From NCBI RefSeq assembly GCF_025979705.1, contig NZ_CP110137.1, positions 94,201-158,200 on the forward strand: a stretch of 64,000 nucleotides of DNA. Reading direction: 5' to 3'. Position numbers and translations under genes: made by a program. Positions 25,733 through 34,916 of the stretch are shown in pieces. The stretch comes from Hymenobacter sp. YIM 151858-1 (GTDB lineage: Bacteria > Bacteroidota > Bacteroidia > Cytophagales > Hymenobacteraceae). The notes under the pieces were generated by a model. The model saw only the letters and a list, made by a program, of their open reading frames with translations. It did no database searches and was not told the DNA's origin. Within the stretch, counting starts at the first letter, position 1, and each line of letters begins with the position of its first letter.

Positions 25733-26680
25733 CGGCCCCGCCGAACAAGAGGGGCTATACCGGTATCCGCCAACAGCTGCAGGGGCAAAATGCCTGGGAG
25801 TTCCCGCGGCTCAACTTCCAGAAGGCGCCTAGGCGCGAAGCCAGCCCATCGGTATTCAACGCCTGCCCACGCATAATCCGCCGCCAGGGGCAGGCGGGTG
25901 CAGCTTACCGGTTTGCGCCGCGTACTGTTGCAGCTCGAGGCGCCGCGCAGGTTTGCGTGCTCGTTCCAGCTTCTTTCACTGGCAGTAAGCCTCCGCGCGG
26001 TGCCGCTGCGGGCATGATTGGGGGAGCGCAAGACCAGGAACCGAGGATCTCGGCAAGGCCGAAGCGGTAGATACCGGGGAATTAGGCTGACGCAGGAAAC
26101 GGGCCAACAACGGCCGCGTTGGTTGGGGCGGCAGGTGGCGATGCGTTCGCGCCCGGAAGCGGCGTTAGCAAAAGCCCGGCAGGACAGTGTGCAGTATCAG
26201 TTATTGCTTTTGTCCTGGCCTCTCCCCTGAACCCGGCATTCCACTTAGTGCATGATGCACCGATGCACTTCTGACCGACGCGGGCTGCGCGCCGGGCTAG
26301 GATCCTTCGGCAATTTCACCGTAGGCGTTTGGGTAATGTCCAGCTAGCGTACTGATGTCCTTGAGTAGGTTTTCACCCGGCCCGCCGTTACCCTCTGCCG
26401 GTGGTGGCAAAGTGGTGCCGGGCAGGTGGTTGACGCCTCCCTTTTGAGTGCTGGGGCCCATGGCCAGCTGGTTTGCTAAACCAAACAAGCAGCCCGGGAT
26501 CTTTGCGGTTACTGCGGAATGTTTGAACCGCCGGGGCCTGGCTGCTAGCTATTTCCTCTAATTCACAGGCCGGACCCATCACGCACCAACCAATTATGTA
26601 CCATTATTTATATAGATTATTATAACATCAGCAACACCCACCGGTTGCTTTCAATTACACACCGCCAACACCTAACTGCC
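25733..26680. other. Long gene-poor stretch before the CHRD gene
   Basis: About 950 bp. The minus strand near 25750-25900 has a coding-like patch (ADYAWAGVEYRWAGFAPRRL) without a start or recognisable family, perhaps a remnant. A 7-bp inverted repeat AGTGCAT / ATGCACT is near 26247-26269. The last 90 bp (from 26590) turn AT-rich and probably hold the CHRD promoter. Confidence 0.4.
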
Positions 26681-27202
26681 ATGAAGACAAGACTATTTTC
26701 CCAACTTGCCGCCTTGCTTTGCACCGGCCTGCTCCTGACCGGTTGCCAGCAGGAAGCTGTGGAGCCGCGCGCAGAGGTTCTCACGCAGACCGCCGACGCG
26801 AAAGGGCAGAGCCGCAGCTACACCGCGCACTTGTCGGGGGACGAAGAAGTACCCGCCGTCCCAACCAATGCCACGGGCCAGGCTATCTTTCACCTCAGCA
26901 AGGACGGCACGTCCATCCGTTATAAGTTAATTGTCGCCAACATCAGCAGCGTCCGCTTCGGTCATCTGCACCTGGCCCCGCGCGGCGCTAACGGGCCGGT
27001 GGTGGTGAACCTGGTGGGCCGCACCGAGCCCAGTCCGCAGGGCGTGATTGCCGAAGGGGTAATCACCAGCGCCTCGCTGCGGGGCCCGCTGCTGGGGCAG
27101 CCCATCTCGGCTTTGCTGGCAGCCATCGAAGCCGGGAACATCTACACCAACGTGCATTCGGACGAATACCCCGGCGGGGAAATTCGCGGCCAGGTTCGCT
27201 AG
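26681..27202 (+). CDS. CHRD-domain lipoprotein
   Basis: The ATG at 26681 gives 173 aa. The signal peptide MKTRLFSQLAALLCTGLLLT ends in a lipobox (LTGC). The mature part is a CHRD domain: AHLSGDEEVPAVPTNATGQA at its start, then FGHLHLAPRGANGPVVVNL, and the closing NIYTNVHSDEYPGGEIRGQV. CHRD domains are beta-sandwich units found in many secreted bacterial proteins and in chordin; their ligand is generally unknown. It is monocistronic with a terminator 40 bp downstream. Confidence 0.92.
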   Translation: MKTRLFSQLAALLCTGLLLTGCQQEAVEPRAEVLTQTADAKGQSRSYTAHLSGDEEVPAVPTNATGQAIFHLSKDGTSIRYKLIVANISSVRFGHLHLAPRGANGPVVVNLVGRTEPSPQGVIAEGVITSASLRGPLLGQPISALLAAIEAGNIYTNVHSDEYPGGEIRGQVR

Positions 27203-27242
27203 CCTGGCCCGGCCATTTCCCACCCGAAAAACGATTTTTGCC

Positions 27243-27270
27243 AAGCCCGGCCTCCGCGCCGGGCTTTTGC
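27243..27270 (+). terminator. Terminator of the CHRD gene
   Basis: AAGCCCGGC (27243-27251) pairs perfectly with GCCGGGCTT (27258-27266), followed by TTGCTTT. It is 40 bp after the stop of the CHRD gene. Confidence 0.8.
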
Positions 27271-27279
27271 TTTAACCCT

Positions 27280-27489
27280 GGCGGCAGGGGGAGCCTGGGC
27301 AGCGAGCCAGGCAACCTGCGGCACCCACGGGCTGCTTACCTGCTCGAAAGCTTGAAGTAAGAGCAGCTGCCGCGCCCCGCCGGCGTGGCCGACCCACAAG
27401 AGCTGCGGCACCGGGCGCATGCCAACCAGGCTTCCTCGCCCGAGCTGGCGCAGGAACTAGAACGCCGGCTCCGTTCCCGGCTCAGCTAG
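27280..27489 (+). pseudogene. Short coding remnant of unknown origin
   Basis: On the + strand the sequence reads like a C-terminus (RHPRAAYLLESLK, stop, EQLPRPAGVADPQELRHRAH, then SSPELAQELERRLRSRLS, stop at 27487). The last part resembles the tails of sulfatases or similar enzymes, but the match is too short to name. An in-frame TAA shows it is not expressed intact. Confidence 0.3.
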
Positions 27490-27493
27490 GACC

Positions 27494-27541
27494 TTAAAAA
27501 GCCCACGAGGACCGGCATCTGGGCGCCGGTCCTCGTGGGCT
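27494..27541 (-). terminator. Terminator of the NHL/TIG giant gene
   Basis: A perfect 17-bp stem (27500-27516 with 27525-27541, arm GCCCACGAGGACCGGC) with an 8-nt loop. Read leftward it is followed by TTTTT (27499-27495). It lies 18 bp after the stop of the 1482-aa gene. Confidence 0.85.
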
Positions 27542-27559
27542 TGCTCGTTTGCGCCGGGG

Positions 27560-30500
27560 CTAGTACACAGTCACCTGCTTGGTAATGGGTCCGCGGGAAG
27601 TCTGGATGAGCAGCAGGTACAGTCCCTTGCGCTGGGCGGTCAGATCTACGCCCACCCAGGGCTGCACCCGGCCCCGCAGGTCCTGGGCGCTGATCAGCTT
27701 GCCCCGGGCGTCAAACACGCGCACTTGCGCCAGGTCGAAGTCCGCCCGCTGCCAGTCCAGCGTCAGCTGCCCGTCCGTCGGGTTGGGGTACACCGCCACG
27801 GCTTCCGCGGGCGGCAAGTCCAGCACGCGGAAGTCTTGAGCGCTGCGACTGCGCCCCCCCACGCCGGCGATCTCCACCGGACCCGACTGCGCTCCCTTGG
27901 GCACGCGCACCAGCGCCGTGGTGCCGGTCGCGGAAAGCACCGGGGCCCGTACGCCGGCAAAGGAAAGGGTGTCGGGCTGGCCTTCCTGCAGGAAATGCTC
28001 GCCCGCTACGGTGATGAGCTCCCCTACGGAGGCCTGGGCGGGCGCAAAGGAGCGGATCAGCGGCGCGGGAATAAACGTAAAGTCGGCGGCGGAGCTGGCC
28101 AGCCCGCCCGGGGTTTCCAGGCGCACGCGCCCGGTTTGGGCGGCCGCGGGCACGCGCACCAGCACGCTGGTGGCGGTGGCCTGCAGCACCGGAGCCGGTG
28201 TGCCGCCCAGCGTGACCGAGGTGCGCGCCGCCGGTGCCAGCGTGTGGCCGTGCAGGGTGAGCAGGTCCCCGGCTTTGCCTTTGCTCGCGCTCAGGCTGGT
28301 AAGCACGGGCGGGTGCCACACGGTGAACGCCTCCGCGCTGCGGGCCGCGCCCCCGAGCGTGCGCAGCTCCACCGGGCCGGAGAGTGCGCCCGCCGGCACC
28401 TCCACCCGCAGTTCGGTGGGGGAGGCCAGCAGCACCCGGGCCGCCACGCCGCCCACCTGCACCGTGTCCTCGGCCGCGACGGGCGAGAAGTGGGTGCCGC
28501 GCAGGGTAACCACGCTGCCGGGCTTGCCCTCGGCGGGGCTTATACCGGCCAGCGTCGGCGGCTGGTGCACGGTAAAGGCAGCGCTGCGGGCGCTGCCGTC
28601 GGCCGTGACCACTTCCACGAGGCCCGAGCCGGCCCCCGCGGGCACGCGCACCGTCAGGGCGGCCGCCGAGCTGCTGAGCACCGGAGCGGGAGTGCCGTTA
28701 AAGCGCACCTGGGGGAGCGCGCCGCCCAGGGCGAGCCGCTCGCCGGTAATCGTGACCAGCGTACCCGCGCGGCCGGCGGCCGGGGCCAGGCCGCGCACCA
28801 GCGGCGAGGCCAGCACGGAAGGCAGCTGCACCGCCGGGTCAACCAGGGCCGGCAGGTCGTAGAGGCGGTTGACGGTCGTGTTCGTGCGCACCGGCTCGTT
28901 GTAGTCGAAAAAGATGTCGGCGAAGTTGTCGATGCGGGTTTTGGGCGGCAGCCCGCTCTTGGGCTGGATGGTAAAGTCCACGAAGCCGTGGGAAGCGGGC
29001 TCGTTGCGCGCGCTCGGCGGCAAGCTCAGCCCGGCGAAGGTAAACGTGAGCACCGGCCGCCCCTGCCCGGTCACGCTCAGGCGGTAGGGGTGGGAGGCCG
29101 CCCCGGCCTGCAGCGTGGTCAGATCCAGGTGGGCGTCCAGCGTGTCCACCAGCACCACCCGGTAGGCGTCGTCCGTGCCCGTGTTCTGGAAACGGATGCG
29201 GTAGCGGAGCGGGGTGTTGGTGGGGGTGTAGCGCTGGTCGGTCACGCCGGCGGGCAGCACCTGCTTGTCGTTGGGGTCAAACGAGTCCACGATGGGCTGG
29301 CAGTCTTCGGCAAACTCCGGCCCCGGCTCGTTGGGCGGCAGGCTGTGCAGGGCGGCATTCACCTGGCCGGGGGCGCTCAGGCCGCGCAGCTCCACCGTGG
29401 CGCTGGCCACCCGCTGGCGGGGGTGGCCGGCCGGCTGCTCGGCTTCCACGCGCACCACGGGCTCGGTGGCGGGCACGCGCAGCACGAGCGAGTCGCCGGA
29501 CCCGAGGCGGTAGCGCTGCAGCCGGGCCAGCAGGCCGTTCTGGTACACGCGCAGGGGGAGGCTGTCCTGGAGGGCGCCCGTGCCGGTGTTGCGCACCACG
29601 AAGCGGGCCTGGTTGCCGGGCTCCACCCGGCCCCGCACCGTGACGGAGCCGCGCAGCCAGGTGGGCGGCGCGGGCAGCTGGTTCAGGGGCGTGATCCACG
29701 CTTGGGTGCAGACGGTTTGCCCGCGCAGCTCGGGCTGGCCGCACACCACCGAGTCCTGGATAACCAGGTGCCCGCTGGCCTGGGGCGGCAGCGAGCCCAC
29801 GGCAAACACGTAGTTGCCGGCCGCGTCGCGGGTGTGCGGGGCGCTGGCCGAGATAAACCGCACCTGCGGCGGCAAGGCCACTGTCACGCTCGCGTCGCGG
29901 GCCTCGGCAAAGCCCGTGTTGGCGTAGCGCACCGTGGTGGTGTTGCGAAAGCAGCGCCGGCGGCGATTCGAGCCCACCTGCACGCTCAGGTAGGGCGTGC
30001 GGGACACCTCGTTGCCAAACTCCGGCCCGGCCAGGCTCAGGCCATACTGCCGGAAGGTGGGCGTCACGGGGGTGGCGCACAGCGGGGTGATGCTGCGCCC
30101 GAGCTCCTGGCCCGGCAGCAGCTGCTGCACGTAGTAGGTGCCGGTGTCCACGGCGATGGTGTACTGCCCGGTCTGGTCGGTCAGGCCGTAGTAATTGCCG
30201 GGTTGGGCAACGACGGCAATGCCGGCGAGCGGATCTTCGTCGGCGTCGCGCACGCAGTTGCCGTTGCGGTCCTCGAAGATGTGGCCGCTGATGTGGTTGC
30301 GCGGGCGGTGCCGGCCGTTGGCGTACCAGCGGATCAGATCGCCGCTCTGGGTGATCAGGCGGGTGCCGGCCGCGTCAACGGCCACGGCGCCCTTGAGCAC
30401 CTGGGGCAGGGTGCGCGCCTGGCCGGACTGAGAATCAAAAACCTGCACCCCGTTTTGCAGGCTGGTGTTCACGTACATGTTGCCGACCTGGTCCACGCTC

Positions 30501-32008
30501 AGGCTGGCCGTGCCCACCGGCACGGTGTTGTAGATCTGGCGGGCGCCGTACTCGCGCACGAGCTGCCCGGTGGGGGTAAAGCGCTGCACGCGCTGGCCCC
30601 CGTTGTCGACCGCGTAAACGTACCCGAGCGGGTCGACGGCCACGGCCTGCGGCAGCGAGAGCTGGCCGGCGCCCGTGCCGCGCGTGCCGATCGGGGGCAG
30701 GGCCTGGCCCTGGGCGTTTAAGGCGCGAATGCAGCCGTCGTACAGATCGGTGATGTACATCGTGCCCGCGGCGTCGGCCGCAATGCCCGCGCCGTAGGAC
30801 GTATAGGAAATGCTTCCCCCCAGCTGGGTATAGCGCCGGATGGGGCGGCCGCTGGGGTCCAGCTTATCCACCACGCCCCCGGAGAAGTTGAGGGTGAGCA
30901 GGTACATGTTGCCCAGCGGGTCGAGGGTCAGGGCGTACCCGTCCAGGGGCAGCTGGTCGCCCAGCCTGGCCAGCTCCACGCCGGCCGGGCTGTATTTTAT
31001 CACCTTGCGCAGGCCGGGATGGTAGCAGTAGTAGTTGCCCAGGGCATCCAGGGCGCCGGGCTTGAGGGAAACCAGGTTGCCCCAGGTGTTGACCAGCTGC
31101 CCGCCGGGGTTGAACCGGTAGAGCTTGCTGCCGCCGCCGTGATCCCGGTTGGTGGCGTACAGGTTGCCGGCCGCGTCAAAGGCCAGGCTGGTGCGCGTGC
31201 TGCCGCTCAGCCCGCTGCCGACAAAGCCCAGAAAGGTGCCGGCGGCGTCGAATTTACGGATGGAATTGCCCTGGGAGATGGTAGTGTACAGGTTGCCGGC
31301 CGGGTCCACGGCCAGCAGGGCGTCCACGTCGTCGCGCTCGGTGTAGCCCGGCACGCGCACCGGCACCTGGCTTTCCAGCTGCCCGTCGGAGCTGACGCGG
31401 CTAACGGTGAAATTGGAGCCCAGCACGAGCAGGCGGCCGCTGCGGTCCAGGGCCAAAGCTTTGGCCCGCACCGGGGTGGCGGGGTTCGGAGGTGGCAGGG
31501 TAAACGACCACTGGGGCTGGCCCTGGGGGTTGAACTTCCGGACTCCGCCCGCGGGGTTGGAGCCCGCCACGTAGACGTTGCCGGCCGCATCGACGACGAC
31601 GTTTTCGGGGTTGGGAATGCCCACGATGCCGTTGGCCGAGTTGCCGCCGGTGGAAAAGGCGAGCAGCAGCTGCCCGCCCGGGCTGAATTTACGCACTTCG
31701 CCGTAGCCGAAATCGGCTACGTACAGGTTGCCCGCCGCATCCAGGCAGAACCCGTAGCCGCCACTGTTAACCCGGGCGGGGTCGGGGTTGGTGACGTCCA
31801 ACTGGTCAACGTAGCTTCCCTGCGGGTCCAGCTTGGTGACAAAGCTGCGCTCGAGCACGTACATAAAGCCCTGCCCGTCCACGGCCACGCCTTGGGGAAA
31901 GGAAACCGGCGTGCCGATAACCTTGCGGAGCTTGAAGTCAGCGGGCAGCTGGGCGGCACACAGCAGGGGCAGCAGCAGCCCGCAAAACAGCAGTAGCCGT
32001 TTAATCAT
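27560..32008 (-). CDS. Large secreted NHL-repeat/TIG-domain protein with type IX secretion signal
   Basis: The ATG at 32008 (MIKRLLLFCGLLLPLLCAAQ, a signal peptide) gives 1482 aa. Residues about 25-560 form NHL-like beta-propeller repeats (VSFPQGVAVDGQGFMYVLER; LSLPQAVAVDPLGYVYAVDN). An SdrD-like unit follows (HISGHIFEDRNGNCVRDADE). Next comes a DUF11/DUF7619-like domain (LRYRIRFQNTGTDDAYRVVL; DNFADIFFDYNEPV) and four TIG/IPT beta-sandwiches, then a T9SS type A sorting tail (EAVAVYPNPTDGQLTLDWQR, ending ITKQVTVY). It should be exported by Sec, then cross the outer membrane by T9SS and be anchored or released. An adhesive or matrix role is inferred. A strong terminator follows. Confidence 0.92.
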   Translation of the reverse strand: MIKRLLLFCGLLLPLLCAAQLPADFKLRKVIGTPVSFPQGVAVDGQGFMYVLERSFVTKLDPQGSYVDQLDVTNPDPARVNSGGYGFCLDAAGNLYVADFGYGEVRKFSPGGQLLLAFSTGGNSANGIVGIPNPENVVVDAAGNVYVAGSNPAGGVRKFNPQGQPQWSFTLPPPNPATPVRAKALALDRSGRLLVLGSNFTVSRVSSDGQLESQVPVRVPGYTERDDVDALLAVDPAGNLYTTISQGNSIRKFDAAGTFLGFVGSGLSGSTRTSLAFDAAGNLYATNRDHGGGSKLYRFNPGGQLVNTWGNLVSLKPGALDALGNYYCYHPGLRKVIKYSPAGVELARLGDQLPLDGYALTLDPLGNMYLLTLNFSGGVVDKLDPSGRPIRRYTQLGGSISYTSYGAGIAADAAGTMYITDLYDGCIRALNAQGQALPPIGTRGTGAGQLSLPQAVAVDPLGYVYAVDNGGQRVQRFTPTGQLVREYGARQIYNTVPVGTASLSVDQVGNMYVNTSLQNGVQVFDSQSGQARTLPQVLKGAVAVDAAGTRLITQSGDLIRWYANGRHRPRNHISGHIFEDRNGNCVRDADEDPLAGIAVVAQPGNYYGLTDQTGQYTIAVDTGTYYVQQLLPGQELGRSITPLCATPVTPTFRQYGLSLAGPEFGNEVSRTPYLSVQVGSNRRRRCFRNTTTVRYANTGFAEARDASVTVALPPQVRFISASAPHTRDAAGNYVFAVGSLPPQASGHLVIQDSVVCGQPELRGQTVCTQAWITPLNQLPAPPTWLRGSVTVRGRVEPGNQARFVVRNTGTGALQDSLPLRVYQNGLLARLQRYRLGSGDSLVLRVPATEPVVRVEAEQPAGHPRQRVASATVELRGLSAPGQVNAALHSLPPNEPGPEFAEDCQPIVDSFDPNDKQVLPAGVTDQRYTPTNTPLRYRIRFQNTGTDDAYRVVLVDTLDAHLDLTTLQAGAASHPYRLSVTGQGRPVLTFTFAGLSLPPSARNEPASHGFVDFTIQPKSGLPPKTRIDNFADIFFDYNEPVRTNTTVNRLYDLPALVDPAVQLPSVLASPLVRGLAPAAGRAGTLVTITGERLALGGALPQVRFNGTPAPVLSSSAAALTVRVPAGAGSGLVEVVTADGSARSAAFTVHQPPTLAGISPAEGKPGSVVTLRGTHFSPVAAEDTVQVGGVAARVLLASPTELRVEVPAGALSGPVELRTLGGAARSAEAFTVWHPPVLTSLSASKGKAGDLLTLHGHTLAPAARTSVTLGGTPAPVLQATATSVLVRVPAAAQTGRVRLETPGGLASSAADFTFIPAPLIRSFAPAQASVGELITVAGEHFLQEGQPDTLSFAGVRAPVLSATGTTALVRVPKGAQSGPVEIAGVGGRSRSAQDFRVLDLPPAEAVAVYPNPTDGQLTLDWQRADFDLAQVRVFDARGKLISAQDLRGRVQPWVGVDLTAQRKGLYLLLIQTSRGPITKQVTVY

Positions 32009-32492
32009 AGCGAAACGGTATGGTATTGCAAGCGCAAACAAAACTGCGGCGCGGGCAGCCGACGCGGGCGAGCGCAATCCCGGGGTTGGAAAGAAATCCC
32101 CAGCATGGATCCGGAACTACTCAGCCCTTCTTGCCGGGGAATATTGTTCAAAGAAAAGTGTTGCCCCGGGTTTTAGGTGCAAAGGCCACCGAATAATCCT
32201 CTTGGGCGAGCGGGCGTTACCAGCCGGTAGGGTACCGTTGCCGCCAACGGTGCCGGGTTGAGCGGGTCCACCTTGGCTAGCAGGGGTAGGGTAGTGGTTG
32301 TGGGCGCCCTAAAGGGGCGGTGCTTGCTCGCGGCAGCACTTAGCGGTGCCCGACAAGCTTTGCCCCTCAGCTATCGGACCTGCGCAAGTTTTCGGCACGC
32401 TTATTTTTCGGCACGCTTATTCAAGCTCGCAACCGCTCTGCGCTGCGGTAGACACCGGGCCTGGAGCCACCCGCATGGGAGCCGCAGGGACC
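32009..32492. repeat. Intergenic region with a 16-bp tandem repeat
   Basis: No gene is seen. TTTTCGGCACGCTTAT occurs twice in direct tandem (32389-32404 and 32405-32420). The part next to 32008 must contain the promoter of the large leftward gene, but no clear box was found. Confidence 0.55.
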
Positions 32493-32894
32493 CTAGGCTT
32501 GGTTTGCTGCCCGCAACTCGCGGGCAATCAGCCAGGCGATGATGAGCAGCTCGAAGGCGAAATACAGTCGCCCCAACCAGCTCACTTGACCGAAAAAGTA
32601 GATTAGCAGGCCGGCGGTGATAGCCATGTAGAGCAGGTTAAAACCCGCCACGGCTTGTAAAGCGCCGCGGTAGCGCGCCGGACGCCACACCCAGCGGCCG
32701 AGCGAGTGCAGCGCCAGCACCAAAGCCAGTCCGCTCAGCAGGTACAGCCATGGCACAGGCAGGCCTAAAGCCGGGTTAAAGCGCTTGCTTGCCCAAAACC
32801 CGCCCAGCATAATAGCCGAAAGCAGCGCTCCCAGTCCGTCGAGCAGAAGCAATGCCCGCGGCGGAATAGGCGGAAGAGTAGGGTACCAGGGCAT
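32493..32894 (-). CDS. Small integral membrane protein
   Basis: A 133-aa protein with four predicted transmembrane segments (LLLDGLGALLSAIMLGGFWA; VPWLYLLSGLALVLALHSLG; FNLLYMAITAGLLIYFFGQV; LYFAFELLIIAWLIA). This is a common small Bacteroidota membrane-protein pattern with unknown function. Monocistronic and leftward. Confidence 0.75.
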   Translation of the reverse strand: MPWYPTLPPIPPRALLLLDGLGALLSAIMLGGFWASKRFNPALGLPVPWLYLLSGLALVLALHSLGRWVWRPARYRGALQAVAGFNLLYMAITAGLLIYFFGQVSWLGRLYFAFELLIIAWLIARELRAANQA

Positions 32895-33000
32895 GGGGGT
32901 TATTGGGCAGGGATGCGGCTAGCCAATAATACCATTTTTGGCCGCCGCTGGCCTCAGGCTTGGCAGCTTACTTCTTGCTTTACCAGCGAGGTGTATGGAT

Positions 33001-33036
33001 GTCAGTTATTGACCCGAAGTCAGTTATAGGCCCGAA
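33001..33036. repeat. Imperfect 18-bp tandem repeat
   Basis: GTCAGTTATTGACCCGAA (33001-33018) is followed directly by GTCAGTTATAGGCCCGAA (33019-33036), 15 of 18 positions identical. It is in gene-free DNA before the decayed recombinase copy. Function unknown. Confidence 0.6.
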
Positions 33037-33203
33037 GCCGCCTATCTAGGCGGCAGGTTGTTAACTGGTTTGTTTCCCCTGGCAATACAGTCGTGGCTTG
33101 ACCGCTCAACGGCAGCCGCACCAGCCCGCCAGCCCAGCTATACCGCATTCGCCAGACCGTCACCGGCAGGGGCACGGCCCGCGGGCACATCCGCTACTGA
33201 GCC

Positions 33204-33480
33204 CGGGAAGCGGTAGCAGCCCGTTCCGCTGCAGCGGCCATGAAGCTGGCCAAGGCGCACAATGCCGTGCTCGTCATTACCAAGGTGAGCGGCTCAGCCG
33301 CAACGTTTCCTTTATTGCTTCGCTCAAGGACGTGGGCGTGGAGTTCGGGATCACGGACCAGCCGCCGGCTAACAAGCTTTGCGAGCACATCTTCCCCGCC
33401 CAAGCCTTCGAAGCAGTATCGGCCAATGCGCTGCCAGGGCCCTGGTCCGGGTTCAGCAGGCCGCGCGACGAACAAGCTGA
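33204..33480 (+). pseudogene. Decayed serine recombinase, internal fragment
   Basis: The segment reads AVAARSAAAAMKLAKAHNAV then LVITKV in one frame. After a shift near 33283 it reads ERLSRNVSFIASLKDVGVEF and GITDQPPANK. These match residues about 50-110 of the intact recombinase at 34179 (AARPQLHLAMQLAKTHGAVL; DRLSRNVSFIASLMDAGVEF; DQPQANK). After 33380 the similarity fades (EHIFPAQAF against VHIFAALAE). No N-terminus with the active Ser and no C-terminal DNA-binding part are present. It is a second, dead copy 0.7 kb upstream in the same orientation. Confidence 0.75.
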
Positions 33481-34094
33481 AGGCCAGCTAATGCCGCTGC
33501 TCGGCTTCCAGGCTAACCCGACACATCTTGCGACGCATTACGGCGTCTGGTAATGGCGCTCCAACAGGTTAGAGCAAATGGCCCAGCGGCTTAGCGTGGA
33601 TGGCTTGGCGGGCCATTTCGCGGGCACCTGTGCCAATGCCTGCCAGCGCTTGGCTGGCGATTGCACCACCAACACGCCAGCCAAGCTTCCCAGCCTTTCG
33701 TTTGCACCAGTTGACGGCCCTGAAATCAGGGGGCCGCACAACCAAACGGCAAGTAGGTAACGCGAAAGTAGCAAGAATTCAAGGCATTTTGGACATAAGG
33801 CATTAGGACGGCTAAAAAGCCGGCCGCCGGCAACCGAGCTCGTCGTTGGCCTGACCACTGCGGGCAAGAATTACAAGGCAAATCCCAACCAAACTCTCCT
33901 GTGCTTATTGCTCATTTCGACCCTGTTCTCCCGCTGATATCCCCTGGCCAGCTGCATGGCCCCTGACCCCGGTGTCCCGCGCAAAACCCATTGGTCTGCG
34001 CTGTATTTGCAACCGGTTGATGCCCGTGGCCCCAGCAACTGGCTGCAGTTGCAAACAACAACGATCAGCAAGGCGAAGGAGCTACCAATTGCCT
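33481..34094. other. Gene-free stretch between the two recombinase copies
   Basis: About 600 bp with no intact gene. On the minus strand 33540-33680 has a weak coding look (QALAQVPAKWPAKPSTLSRW), but no family. This may be decayed mobile-element DNA. Confidence 0.35.
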
Positions 34095-34132
34095 CCGGAC
34101 ATTACACAAACGCACGTTTACAAAATGTCCGG
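34095..34132. promoter_or_regulatory. 38-bp dyad: candidate recombinase crossover site or operator
   Basis: Perfect outer arms CCGGACATT (34095-34103) and AATGTCCGG (34124-34132) enclose perfect inner arms AAACG and CGTTT (34108-34112, 34115-34119) around a central CA. The only asymmetric parts are the 4-nt spacers. Its size and two-part symmetry fit a dimer site of a serine recombinase, and it is 46 bp before the recombinase ATG. It could equally be an autoregulatory operator. Confidence 0.55.
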
Positions 34133-34178
34133 CCGCCCGTTACCTTCGCGGCGTTCCTTAACTACCAGCCGCCACGTT

Positions 34179-34850
34179 ATGCCCGCCTTTGTCGCCTACT
34201 ACCGCGTCTCCACCGCCAAGCAAGGGCAGTCCGGGTTGGGCTTAGAGGCCCAACGCAATATGGTGCAGGCGTTCGTGAAGGAGGGCACTTTGATCGGGGA
34301 GTTCACGGAGGTGGAGTCGGGCAAGCACGCCGCCCGCCCGCAGCTGCACCTAGCCATGCAGCTGGCCAAAACGCACGGGGCGGTGCTGGTCATCGCCAAG
34401 CTCGACCGGCTCAGCCGCAACGTGTCCTTCATCGCTTCGCTCATGGACGCGGGCGTGGAGTTCGTGGCCACCGACCAGCCGCAGGCCAACAAGTTCACCG
34501 TGCACATCTTCGCCGCCCTGGCCGAGCAGGAGCGCGACCTGATCGCCGAGCGCACCCGCAAGGCGCTGGCCGTGCTCAAGCGCCAAGGCAAACAACTGGG
34601 CTCGCCGCAGAACCTCACCGCGGAAGCCCGGCAGAAGGGTTTAGCCGCCCGCCAGGCCAACGCCCGCGCGAGCGAAGCCAACCGGCAGGCCACGGCCCTG
34701 ATCGTGTCGCGAAGAGCCCAGCAGGCGAGCTACAACCAGATTGCGGCCGAGCTCAACGCGCTGGGTTTCCGCACCCGGCGCGGAGCCGCCTACACCCACA
34801 AGCAGGTGCAGCGGCTGTGGCTGCGCGCTGCCCCAAGCAGCCAGGCTTAA
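34179..34850 (+). CDS. Serine recombinase (resolvase/invertase family)
   Basis: The ATG at 34179 (MPAFVAYYRVSTAKQGQSGL) gives 223 aa; the open upstream extension crosses the 38-bp dyad and has no family match. The nucleophile is Ser11 in YYRVSTAKQ. The catalytic Arg residues are in LDRLSRNVSF (Arg77, Arg80) and the E-helix is EQERDLIAERTRKALA. The C-terminal region holds an HTH (SYNQIAAELNALGFRTRRG, then THKQVQRLW). It cuts both strands and rejoins them at a short dyad site. It may act as the resolvase or invertase of an element. A decayed copy lies upstream. No transposase partner is near. Confidence 0.93.
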   Translation: MPAFVAYYRVSTAKQGQSGLGLEAQRNMVQAFVKEGTLIGEFTEVESGKHAARPQLHLAMQLAKTHGAVLVIAKLDRLSRNVSFIASLMDAGVEFVATDQPQANKFTVHIFAALAEQERDLIAERTRKALAVLKRQGKQLGSPQNLTAEARQKGLAARQANARASEANRQATALIVSRRAQQASYNQIAAELNALGFRTRRGAAYTHKQVQRLWLRAAPSSQA

Positions 34851-34916
34851 CGGAGAGCTGGGCGCTGTTACGTTCTATAAGCCCCCGTTATCGGACTTGA
34901 TATAAAGTAACTGGGA

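Noticed and set aside
27725..30721. A 998-codon open frame on the + strand
   Set aside because: It is antisense to the NHL/TIG gene, which has family domains, a signal peptide and a T9SS tail. The + frame gives low-complexity His/Arg/Gly/Val sequence typical of the mirror of GC-rich coding DNA.
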